A DNA stretch of 7,482 nt from Candidatus Poribacteria bacterium (lineage in GTDB: Bacteria; Poribacteria; WGA-4E; WGA-3G): positions 1-7,482 of the forward strand of contig VXXH01000367.1 of NCBI GenBank assembly GCA_009835515.1. The letters are read 5' to 3'. The notes below the pieces were generated by a model, which saw nothing but the letters and a program-made list of their open reading frames with translations, searched no databases and was not told where the DNA came from. The position numbers were made by a program, and so were the translations under genes. Positions 1-5,252 of the stretch are shown piece by piece. Position 1 is the stretch's first letter, and every line of letters begins with the position of its first letter.

Positions 1-1
1 C

Positions 2-238
2 GTTATCGGTATCAGTGCAAGTGGGAACTCTGAGAACGTAATCCGTGCAATGCAGCATGCCAGCGAGATAGGGTGCCAAACGATCGGGTGGAGTGGATTC
101 GGCGGCGGTACCTTAGCAACAATTTGCGATGTGAATGTTATTGTAGATAGCAATCACTATGGTCCCGTTGAGGATGTCCATTTAATTCTGAATCACGTCC
201 TTCACGTCTGGGTACGAGAAGAGTTGACATCAACCTAA
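2..238 (+). CDS. SIS-domain sugar-phosphate isomerase, GmhA-like (3' end only)
   Basis: The last 78 codons of a gene that enters from the left edge, open from position 2 to a TAA at 236-238. The fragment starts with VIGISASGNSENVIRAM, the phosphosugar-binding loop of SIS domains (SxSGNSxN). It continues with a GGGTLATICDVNVIV strand and a final helix VEDVHLILNHVLH. That helix matches the end of sedoheptulose-7-phosphate isomerase (GmhA), where a histidine in the same place (here fragment residue 60) takes part in isomerisation and metal binding. Full GmhA proteins are about 190-200 residues, so about 60% is outside the window. GmhA makes the heptose precursor for LPS core or other heptosylated glycans in the cytoplasm. 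Another SIS sugar isomerase is possible, because the N-terminal half with the catalytic Glu is not visible. The gene is separated from the next one by a promoter, so it is probably a different transcription unit. Confidence 0.82.
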   Translation, partial: VIGISASGNSENVIRAMQHASEIGCQTIGWSGFGGGTLATICDVNVIVDSNHYGPVEDVHLILNHVLHVWVREELTST

Positions 239-248
239 AAGTAGCAGA

Positions 249-320
249 GGCAATCAGCGGTCAGTCATCAGCAAGATTTTTCTTTACTGATGGCTGAATG
301 CCGAAGGTCTCCGATAGCCA
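249..320. repeat. Palindromic dispersed repeat, copy A
   Basis: An imperfect inverted repeat. Left arm 258-276 (CGGTCAGTCATCAGCAAGA) pairs with right arm 281-303 (TCTTTACTGATGGCTGAATG, then CCG) around a T-rich loop. The outer ends GGCAATCAG (249-257) and CCGATAGCC (311-319) are also roughly inverted. The first 23 bases agree with the start of copy B (2481-2503) at 18 of 23 positions, and CCGATAGCCA (311-320) is the exact reverse complement of TGGCTATCGG at 2480-2489. This marks a repeat family rather than a chance hairpin. It is not a good terminator for the upstream isomerase, since the stem is not followed by a T run on the + strand. Confidence 0.7.
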
Positions 321-336
321 AAAATACAAATAGACC

Positions 337-366
337 TTGACGCATGAGATTGCCTTAAGATATAAT
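337..366 (+). promoter_or_regulatory. Sigma-70-type promoter of the nfeD-floA cluster
   Basis: TTGACG at 337-342 (5 of 6 to the -35 consensus), an 18-bp spacer, then a perfect TATAAT at 361-366. Transcription would start near 373, leaving a leader of about 90 bases before the ATG at 463. It is the only strong promoter-like pair I found by eye, and it sits just before the first gene of the cluster. It also argues against a TTG start at 337 for the downstream gene, because that codon is the -35 box itself. Assignment is by pattern only. Confidence 0.72.
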
Positions 367-462
367 TCAATTAGTGATCAATCGTTAAATTGTTGCACAA
401 AAAACACTTCGGGACAGAAAAGGACGGAACTTGCAATCCGAACCACGGATGAGGATAATTCC

Positions 463-1194
463 ATGAGGCTCAAAACACATCTTCTGGGTTACGTGCTCCT
501 TTTAATCGGATGTCTCTTCGTGAGTGGCGACCTGCTCGCGCAAGATACCGCGCTCGTTTACGTCATAGATATACGGAATGAGATCGGGAGTGGTCTTGGC
601 ACCTATATCAGTGATGGTATTAAATTAGCCGAAGAAGCCGGAGCAGATGCGATTGTTTTCGATGTCGATACACCCGGTGGCAGAGTGGACTCTGCTGTGA
701 ATATTATTCGTTCAATTCAAAACACACAGATCCCAACGATCGCTTTTGTTAATCGGCAGGCGATCTCAGCGGGGGCAATGATCTCTATCGCTTGTAATCA
801 GATTGTAATGACTTCTGGGGGCACTATCGGTGACTCCGCCCCTGTTAATATTCAAGGAGACGAGGTCGGTGAAAAAGCAGTCTCCTACATCCAAGGGACG
901 ATTCGCGCGACCGCCGAACGCGAAAACCGGAATCCTGATATTGCCGAAGCCATGGTCGACAAAGAGCTGTTAAACTCAGAGATGGGCAAATTATCAAGCT
1001 CCTCCCGGAAGAATACGCGGCGCGAGAAGAAGAAGGTGAGGAGATGGAAATCCTCTGCGCGCAAGGAAAATTGCTCACCTTGTCCACCCGGCAGGCACTT
1101 GAATATAGGTTCGCCGACGCGCAAGCAGAAACCCTCACTGAATTATTGGCACAGTACGAGATTGTTGAAGTTGTTGGAACTAAGATGCCTCTGA
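463..1194 (+). CDS. Long-form NfeD, N-terminal serine-protease part (YqeZ-like), frame-disrupted
   Basis: The start is ATG 463, chosen because GAGGA (451-455) lies 7 bases upstream and because a Sec signal peptide follows (MRLKTH, a hydrophobic stretch, then LLA-Q near residue 26-27). Residues about 30-165 form a ClpP-class/NfeD protease domain: DVDTPGGRVDSA (68-78), the serine motif AISAGAM with Ser102, IGDSAPV (122-128), and EKAVSY with Lys138 as the expected general base of the Ser-Lys dyad. Characterised relatives such as PH1510 cleave stomatin-type partners outside the membrane, and SPFH/flotillin proteins are encoded just downstream here. Family resemblance runs to AEAMVDKEL (161-169). 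After that this frame becomes a 72-residue Lys/Arg/Ser-rich tail with no family resemblance, ending at 1194 (243 aa). The rest of the protein lies in the -1 frame (open from 939, family-like from 972). A full product joined at 969-975 would be 501 aa, normal for long NfeD. The lesion may be an assembly error, a mutation, or programmed frameshifting. Confidence 0.8.
   Translation: MRLKTHLLGYVLLLIGCLFVSGDLLAQDTALVYVIDIRNEIGSGLGTYISDGIKLAEEAGADAIVFDVDTPGGRVDSAVNIIRSIQNTQIPTIAFVNRQAISAGAMISIACNQIVMTSGGTIGDSAPVNIQGDEVGEKAVSYIQGTIRATAERENRNPDIAEAMVDKELLNSEMGKLSSSSRKNTRREKKKVRRWKSSARKENCSPCPPGRHLNIGSPTRKQKPSLNYWHSTRLLKLLELRCL
966..978 (+). other. Frame-change point in nfeD, with in-phase GTTAAAC heptamer
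   Basis: Upstream of here the NfeD match is in the frame of 463 (...MVDKEL). Downstream it is in the -1 frame (LRDGQIIKLLPEEY, from 975). GTTAAAC at 969-975 is read G TTA AAC in the upstream frame, the phase needed for simultaneous -1 slippage to GTT AAA. From memory, GUUAAAC is the slippery site of an arterivirus. I see no clear internal Shine-Dalgarno at the usual distance upstream and only a weak hairpin downstream (984-987 with 998-1001). A missing base in the assembly is therefore at least as likely. Confidence 0.5.
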
Positions 1195-1967
1195 CAGAAG
1201 AAGCGATCATGCAACGGCAGCGTGAATACGGTGTTTCGCAAGTCAACCGTCTGAAAACATTGGCGGATGCCCGTGTTATAAAAGTTAAAGCGACACTCGC
1301 CGATAAGATCGTATTTTTTATCACCAACCCGTTTATCAGTTCGCTCCTACTCTCGTTGGGGCTTCTCGGTATCTTTATAGAGATTCGTTCACCCGGTTGC
1401 GGTGTTCCCGGTTTCCTTGGCCTGCTTTGTGTCGGTCTCTTCTTCGGTGGGCACATGCTGACGCAGATCGGTGCTGGATGGGCATTTCTGCTTTTCTTGG
1501 TCGGGCTTGGATTAATCGCTTTGGAGGTATTTGTGATCCCCGGCTTTGGTGTTGCTGGAATCTTGGGTATTGTATTGATGTTGGGGAGTATATTTTTTGT
1601 TTTTGACGAAGCACACGATTTTAGCACCGCAGTCCTATGGCTCTCAATCTCTGTGATTTTGACTTCTGCATTGGTTCTTTTCGCCGCGTTTTTCTTACCT
1701 GAAACACGGCTTTTCCAGCGGTTCGCGCTGTCAACAGTCATGGATACTGAGATGGGATACCACTCCTCGAGCACCGAAGATTTTCAGGCATATCTCGGAC
1801 AATCGGGCACCGCCTTAACGCCGCTGCGGCCTTCTGGAACAGCGCGAATCGGTGATAAAAGAGTGGATGTTGTTACCGTTGGAGATTTCATCGCACAAGA
1901 TAGTAGTGTCAGAGTTGTCGAGGTTGAAGGTCCTAAAGTTTTCGTAGAGGCAGTTGAGGATGCTTAA
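1044..1967 (+). CDS. Long-form NfeD, C-terminal membrane and OB-fold part (-1 frame)
   Basis: This is the continuation of the preceding protease. In merged numbering M1044 is residue 195 and the protein ends at 501. The start of the protease-to-membrane linker, GKLLTLSTRQALEYRFADA, is typical of long NfeD. Five hydrophobic segments follow at about 294-311, 314-331, 339-361, 363-381 and 388-413, with the NfeD signatures GVPGFLG and VIPGFGVAGILG. A soluble OB-fold NfeD domain covers about 442-499 (GQSGTALTPLRPSGTARIGD...RVDVVTVGDFI). The frame is open back to 939, so the true coding segment starts near 972. As annotated alone, ATG 1044 has AAGGTG 5 bases upstream, so independent initiation of a 307-aa membrane-only NfeD is conceivable but unproven. 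The family tethers protease and OB domain to the membrane and works with SPFH proteins; the floA genes lie just downstream. Confidence 0.8.
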   Translation: MEILCAQGKLLTLSTRQALEYRFADAQAETLTELLAQYEIVEVVGTKMPLTEEAIMQRQREYGVSQVNRLKTLADARVIKVKATLADKIVFFITNPFISSLLLSLGLLGIFIEIRSPGCGVPGFLGLLCVGLFFGGHMLTQIGAGWAFLLFLVGLGLIALEVFVIPGFGVAGILGIVLMLGSIFFVFDEAHDFSTAVLWLSISVILTSALVLFAAFFLPETRLFQRFALSTVMDTEMGYHSSSTEDFQAYLGQSGTALTPLRPSGTARIGDKRVDVVTVGDFIAQDSSVRVVEVEGPKVFVEAVEDA

Positions 1968-1994
1968 TTGCTTGATGCATTTGGAGGAACAACT

Positions 1995-2474
1995 ATGTGG
2001 TTTCTAATTTTCCTCATCAGTTTCGGAATTCTATTGGTATTTATTGAACTCTTGATTCTTCCAGGATTTGGGGCGGCAGGCATACCGGGGTGTTTACTTA
2101 TACTGATGGGTGTCGGTATGGCTTGGTGGAAATTTGGTTGGCAAACCGCGCTGACTTCTACCGGGATAACACTGGTGTTGGTTATTCCGTTAGCGATTAT
2201 TGGGCTATCCGTGCTACGTAGAACACCCGTCATTCAAACATTCATCTTGAGTACTGCCCAAAATAAGGAGGAAGGTTTCCAAGCACCTCCCTCAGAATTG
2301 GCGAGCTTGGTTGGGAAATCCGGTAAGGCACTCACCCCCTTACGGCCCGCAGGTGCAGCCTTAATCAGTGGACACCGCGTGGATATTGTAACGCAAGGAG
2401 AATTTGTCGCGCCGGAAACTGATATCGAAGTGATTTTCGTGGAAGGAAGTCGTGTCGTCGTTCGTAGTTTGTAA
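1995..2474 (+). CDS. Short-form NfeD membrane protein
   Basis: A 159-residue protein without a protease domain. ATG 1995 is preferred over the TTG at 1968 because GGAGGA (1983-1988) sits 6 bases before it and the hydrophobic N-terminus begins at once. Two to three membrane segments cover residues about 1-70, with LILPGFGAAGIPG (19-31), the same glycine-rich turn as in the long NfeD upstream. The C-terminal OB-fold (about residues 105-159) contains GKSGKALTPLRPAGAALISG and RVDIVTQGEFV, clearly paralogous to the end of the long protein. The gap from the preceding stop is only 27 bases, so co-translation in one operon is likely. Short NfeD proteins are usually encoded beside flotillin or stomatin genes and are thought to help assemble or stabilise SPFH complexes. 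The paired long and short forms suggest one partner per FloA copy, which is inference. Confidence 0.88.
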   Translation: MWFLIFLISFGILLVFIELLILPGFGAAGIPGCLLILMGVGMAWWKFGWQTALTSTGITLVLVIPLAIIGLSVLRRTPVIQTFILSTAQNKEEGFQAPPSELASLVGKSGKALTPLRPAGAALISGHRVDIVTQGEFVAPETDIEVIFVEGSRVVVRSL

Positions 2475-2479
2475 TAGAA

Positions 2480-2579
2480 TGGCTATCGGCTTTCAGTCTT
2501 CAGGAATCGGTAGAAGAAGTTTTGTGGCAGCCACAACGTCCTCTTTACCGACTCCTGACAGCCGAGAGTCGACAGCCAA
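2480..2579. repeat. Palindromic dispersed repeat, copy B
   Basis: A near-symmetric palindrome of about 99 bp centred on 2529, filling almost the whole gap between nfeD and floA. The core TTGTGGCAGCCACAA (2522-2536) is perfect apart from the central A. Pairing out to 2480/2578 gives 33 Watson-Crick and 7 G-T pairs of 49, without gaps. The outer end TGGCTATCGG matches the inverted end of copy A, and the other end reads TGGCTGTCGA on the opposite strand. It has a MITE-like or ERIC-like form, without coding capacity. When transcribed it would fold into a long hairpin between nfeD and floA1. No T run follows, so it is not an evident intrinsic terminator. The Shine-Dalgarno of floA1 (2585-2590) lies just outside it. 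Confidence 0.78.
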
Positions 2580-2597
2580 ATAGGTAGGAGACAGATA

Positions 2598-3494
2598 ATG
2601 GATCTATTTACAGGGGGAATCGCCCTTGTCGTCCTAATTGTTATTATAGCGTTCTTTTGGTTCGTTCCTGTTGGACTTTGGATCGCCGCTATCGCAGCCG
2701 GGGTTCCGCTCCGAATTTTTGACCTGATCGGAATGCGCCTCAGACGAGTGAATCCGAATGTTATTGTAAAGGGGTTAATCAGCGCACACAAAGCAGGTTT
2801 GAAGGCAGTGACTTCCGAGTTAGAGGCACATTACCTCGCTGGTGGTAACGTCCTGAATGTCGTCAGCGCGCTCATCGCAGCAGATAAAGCGAGAATTGAA
2901 CTCAATTTTCAACGCTCCGCCGCTATAGACTTGGCTGGACGTGATGTGTTTGAGGCGGTTCAGATCAGCGTTAACCCGCGGGTGATTACCACGGCGAGGA
3001 TCAGTGCACTCGCTTTAGATGGTGTTGAATTGATAACGACTGTCCGTATCACTGTACGGACGAACATCAATCGGCTTGTCGGTGGTGCAGGTGAGGAGAC
3101 GATCATCGCGCGTGTAGGCGAAGGTATTATCAGTGCAATTGGTGCCTCTGAAACCTACGAAGATGTACTTGAAAACCCAGACATCATCTCTAAGACAGTA
3201 TTAGATCGAGGACTTGATGCAGGAACCGCTTTTGAAATCCTTTCTATTGATATTGCTGATGTCAATGTTGGCAAAAATATCGGTGCTGAACTTCAAGCGG
3301 AGCAAGCCGAAGCGGATCTTGTTGTCGCACAAGCAAAGGCGGAAGAACGGCGCGCCATGGCGGTCGCTCGGAAACAACAGATGACCGCGAACGTTCAGGA
3401 GATGCGTGCAAAGGTGGTTGAGGCGGAGGCGGAGGTCCCCCGCTCCCTCGCGAATGCGTTCCGTGAAGGCAACTTAAACGTTACAGAGCAGTAA
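2598..3494 (+). CDS. floA: Flotillin-like FloA, copy 1 (C-terminally short)
   Basis: A 298-residue SPFH-family scaffold protein of the FloA/YqfA (UPF0365) type, which marks membrane microdomains. ATG 2598 has TAGGAG (2585-2590) 7 bases upstream. A hydrophobic membrane-inserting segment covers residues about 7-36 ([15 protein letters not shown]), followed by GMRLRR (45-50). The SPFH core carries the FloA signatures HKAGL (64-68), LEAHYLAGG (75-83), [10 protein letters not shown] (108-117), [12 protein letters not shown] (158-169) and [22 protein letters not shown] (209-230). An Ala/Glu-rich coiled coil spans about 231-282 ([19 protein letters not shown]), the oligomerisation region of flotillins. 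Family members run to about 330 residues and end with MDY..KNI.ADTEMR. This protein instead stops after GNLNV with TEQ, so about 30 residues are missing, and the following spacer is filled with hairpin repeats. It is expected at the inner membrane and is probably co-transcribed with the nfeD genes. Confidence 0.93.
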   Translation: MDLFTGGIALVVLIVIIAFFWFVPVGLWIAAIAAGVPLRIFDLIGMRLRRVNPNVIVKGLISAHKAGLKAVTSELEAHYLAGGNVLNVVSALIAADKARIELNFQRSAAIDLAGRDVFEAVQISVNPRVITTARISALALDGVELITTVRITVRTNINRLVGGAGEETIIARVGEGIISAIGASETYEDVLENPDIISKTVLDRGLDAGTAFEILSIDIADVNVGKNIGAELQAEQAEADLVVAQAKAEERRAMAVARKQQMTANVQEMRAKVVEAEAEVPRSLANAFREGNLNVTEQ

Positions 3495-3503
3495 TCCTGA
3501 TAC

Positions 3504-3571
3504 TATAGGCGCGGGCAAATCATCGCGCGACTATATCCACTTTTGTAGGCGCGGTTTGAAACCGCATCTAC
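3504..3571. repeat. Two adjacent hairpin repeats between the floA copies
   Basis: Hairpin one pairs TATAGGCGCG (3504-3513) with CGCGC..CTATA (3524-3535, with a two-base bulge). Hairpin two is GTAGGCGCGGTTT (3545-3557) against AAACCGCATCTAC (3559-3571), with perfect inner and outer arms and a two-base mismatch between. Both contain TAGGCGCGG (3506-3514 and 3546-3554), 40 bases apart. From memory, this GCGGTTT-AAACCGC unit is an abundant spacer repeat in Poribacteria; that attribution needs a database check. Neither hairpin is followed by a T run. The element begins about 10 bases after the shortened floA stop codon. Confidence 0.65.
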
Positions 3572-3602
3572 GGAAATACCACATCAATGGAGAAAAGTAA
3601 AT

Positions 3603-4637
3603 ATGACACCAACAATTGTTGCGATTATCGCTGTTCTGATACTCCTGTTTCTAATCATCCTCAGTTGGCTTGTCCCAATCGGGTTGTGGATTACTGCTAT
3701 TGCGGCGGGTGTTAAGGTCGGAATTTTCGATCTCGTTGCGATGCGCCTGCGGCGTGTCCCACCCGCTGCGATTGTGGAACCACAGATTAACGCAACGAAG
3801 GCAGGGTTAAGCCTGTCTCTTGATGATCTTGAAGCACATTTTCTCGCCGGGGGGCGTGTCGCAAGTGTTGTCGCCGCACTTATCGCAGCGGACAAAGCGA
3901 ACATTGAACTCGGCTTCGCACAAGCTGCCGCTATTGACCTCGCAGGTAGGGATGTCTTGCAAGCCGTCCAGGTCAGTGTTACACCAGAGATTATTGATAT
4001 TCCCAGTCAAGACGATGCCACTACCGGCATCACTGCTGTCGCGCGCGACGGTATCCAGTTAATTGTGAAGGCACGCGTTACAGTGAGAGCGGATATTGAC
4101 CGGCTCGTCGGCGGTGCTACCGAAGATACCATCCGGGCAAGGGTCGGTGAAGGCATTATCACTACCATCGGTTCATCCGGAAGCCACAAGGAAGTTTTAG
4201 AAAACCCGGTCCGCATTTCAGAAACGGTTCTTGATAAAGGCTTAGCCGCTGGAACCGCATTTGAGATTCTGTCTATTGATATCGCAGATATAAATGTCGG
4301 CGAGAACGTGGGCGCCAAATTACAGACCGATCAAGCGGAAGCGGAACTCAAAATCGCACGTGCAAAGGCTGAGGAGCAACGCGCTCGCGCACAAGCGGAA
4401 GAGGAAGAGAATAAGGCACTCGTTGAAGAAATGACAATTAAACTCATTGAGGCTGACGCTGAAGTGCCGCTCGCGATCGCTGACACGCTTACCTCCGAAA
4501 GAATGAGCGTCATGGATTATTATGAACTCAGGAATATCCTCGCGGATACCGAGATGCGGCAGTCTATCGCCTCGCCTGTTACTGAAGGACAAGAGATAGA
4601 CACAACGCGTTCTTCGCACTCCCTCGGACTTTCATAG
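3603..4637 (+). CDS. floA: Flotillin-like FloA, copy 2 (full C-terminus)
   Basis: A 344-residue paralogue of the upstream FloA. ATG 3603 is preceded by GGAG (3589-3592), 10 bases away. Membrane segment at about 5-37 ([15 protein letters not shown]), then AMRLRRV (46-52) and an SPFH core with [10 protein letters not shown] (109-118), [12 protein letters not shown] (166-177) and [22 protein letters not shown] (217-238). A strongly charged coiled coil follows at about 240-285 ([23 protein letters not shown]). The conserved FloA tail is present: [20 protein letters not shown] (301-320), then a divergent Ser/Thr-rich end. Over one 52-residue stretch (VLENP to AEL/AEADL) the two copies share 40 residues. 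Copy 2 carries an insertion of about 8 residues near 132-142 ([11 protein letters not shown]) relative to copy 1. Coiled coils and tails have diverged most, so the copies may form distinct or mixed oligomers; this is inference. The next gene begins 47 bases downstream with no terminator between. Confidence 0.93.
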   Translation: MTPTIVAIIAVLILLFLIILSWLVPIGLWITAIAAGVKVGIFDLVAMRLRRVPPAAIVEPQINATKAGLSLSLDDLEAHFLAGGRVASVVAALIAADKANIELGFAQAAAIDLAGRDVLQAVQVSVTPEIIDIPSQDDATTGITAVARDGIQLIVKARVTVRADIDRLVGGATEDTIRARVGEGIITTIGSSGSHKEVLENPVRISETVLDKGLAAGTAFEILSIDIADINVGENVGAKLQTDQAEAELKIARAKAEEQRARAQAEEEENKALVEEMTIKLIEADAEVPLAIADTLTSERMSVMDYYELRNILADTEMRQSIASPVTEGQEIDTTRSSHSLGLS

Positions 4638-4684
4638 CAGGTACTGAACGGAAACTATAACACGGGTCCCTAAAGGAGAAATTG

Positions 4685-5143
4685 ATGGAGAGCCTCATTC
4701 AGTTGATAATACCCCTCGCTATTGTGATTCTTTCACTCGTTGTAAGCAATTCGCGGCGGCGGAAGGCACAACAACAGAACGCTGAGAGAAGAATGGAGGA
4801 GAACATGCCCGCTGAGAGTGACGGCGACGTATCACCACCGCCTTTCATGGAGGATTTTCCGTTTGCAACCGAGTTAGAGCAGATGATGACGCAAGAGGAC
4901 GCAGACGAAACGGAAGCGGTGCCAGCGGCTTCTGAAGAACCGGAACCGCCTGCACCACAAGAGCCAACTCAGCCCGTTGAGGAGCCACAACCGCCGCGAG
5001 TACCTGTGGAATCCCGAGCCGGGATCCGATCCGTCCCTGCTACGTCACTCCTGAATTTGTCGCCCCAAACATTCCGTCAAGGTATCATTCTCAAAGAAAT
5101 CTTGGAGCGTCCCCGATCGCGACGAACGAGGCGGAACAGATAG
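4685..5143 (+). CDS. Small membrane-anchored Pro/Glu-rich protein of unknown function
   Basis: A 152-residue protein from ATG 4685. AAAGGAG (4672-4678) lies 6 bases upstream, so this start is better than the TTG at 4682, which would sit too close. Residues about 3-20 (SLIQLIIPLAIVILSLVV) are one hydrophobic segment followed by SRRRK, so the N-terminus should be outside and the rest in the cytoplasm. Residues about 30-118 are low-complexity, acidic and Pro/Glu-rich (PEPPAPQEPTQPVEEPQPPR) and probably disordered. A compact C-terminal motif, LSPQTFRQGIILKEILERP, and then a very basic end (RSRRTRRNR) close the protein. I recall similar (L)RQAIILSEIL-type endings in other short membrane proteins of diverse bacteria, but I cannot name a family. 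Its place directly after floA2 suggests a partner of the flotillin scaffold, with the C-terminal helix as the likely docking piece; this is inference only. Confidence 0.8.
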   Translation: MESLIQLIIPLAIVILSLVVSNSRRRKAQQQNAERRMEENMPAESDGDVSPPPFMEDFPFATELEQMMTQEDADETEAVPAASEEPEPPAPQEPTQPVEEPQPPRVPVESRAGIRSVPATSLLNLSPQTFRQGIILKEILERPRSRRTRRNR

Positions 5144-5198
5144 GGGCGTTCACAGGGTACTGACTAAATTGCTGTACACCTATGCTGAGGGGCGTGCT

Positions 5199-5236
5199 CT
5201 GTTCAAGCACATCTATGTCTCTAAGTCCTGAACAGG
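5199..5236 (+). promoter_or_regulatory. Inverted repeat overlapping the amidase ribosome-binding site
   Basis: CTGTTCA (5199-5205) and TGAACAG (5229-5235) are perfect 7-base inverted repeats separated by 23 bases. The right arm contains the start of the only Shine-Dalgarno-like sequence before the amidase (AGGAAA, 5234-5239), which is itself rather far (13-15 bases) from ATG 5253. Folding in mRNA would partly cover that site. It could equally be an operator-like palindrome, or chance. No supporting regulator is visible in the window. Confidence 0.3.
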
Positions 5237-5252
5237 AAATATCGGATTTTAA

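Noticed and set aside
258..303. Intrinsic terminator for the sugar isomerase
   Set aside because: The T run lies in the loop, not after the stem, and the sequence after the right arm is mixed.
337..462. TTG start at 337 giving a 42-residue N-terminal extension of NfeD
   Set aside because: TTG 337 is the first base set of the -35 box, upstream of the likely transcription start. ATG 463 has a good Shine-Dalgarno and begins a proper signal peptide.
845..1774. A 309-codon open frame on the minus strand across nfeD
   Set aside because: It is antisense to a well-supported NfeD gene, rich in Ser/Arg/Pro with no recognisable motif or ribosome site, and is explained by the codon bias of the + strand gene.
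1968..1994. TTG start of short NfeD immediately after the long NfeD stop
   Set aside because: ATG 1995 has GGAGGA at ideal spacing and starts the membrane segment directly; the extra nine residues have no family support.
249..2579. Composite transposon formed by repeat copies A and B flanking the nfeD pair
   Set aside because: The copies are short non-coding palindromes, no transposase is present, and the genes between are in conserved synteny with floA, so they are resident rather than cargo.
3495..3602. Frameshifted remnant of the missing FloA1 tail in the spacer
   Set aside because: None of the three forward frames after the stop encodes anything like MDYY..KNI.ADTEMR; the space is occupied by hairpins.
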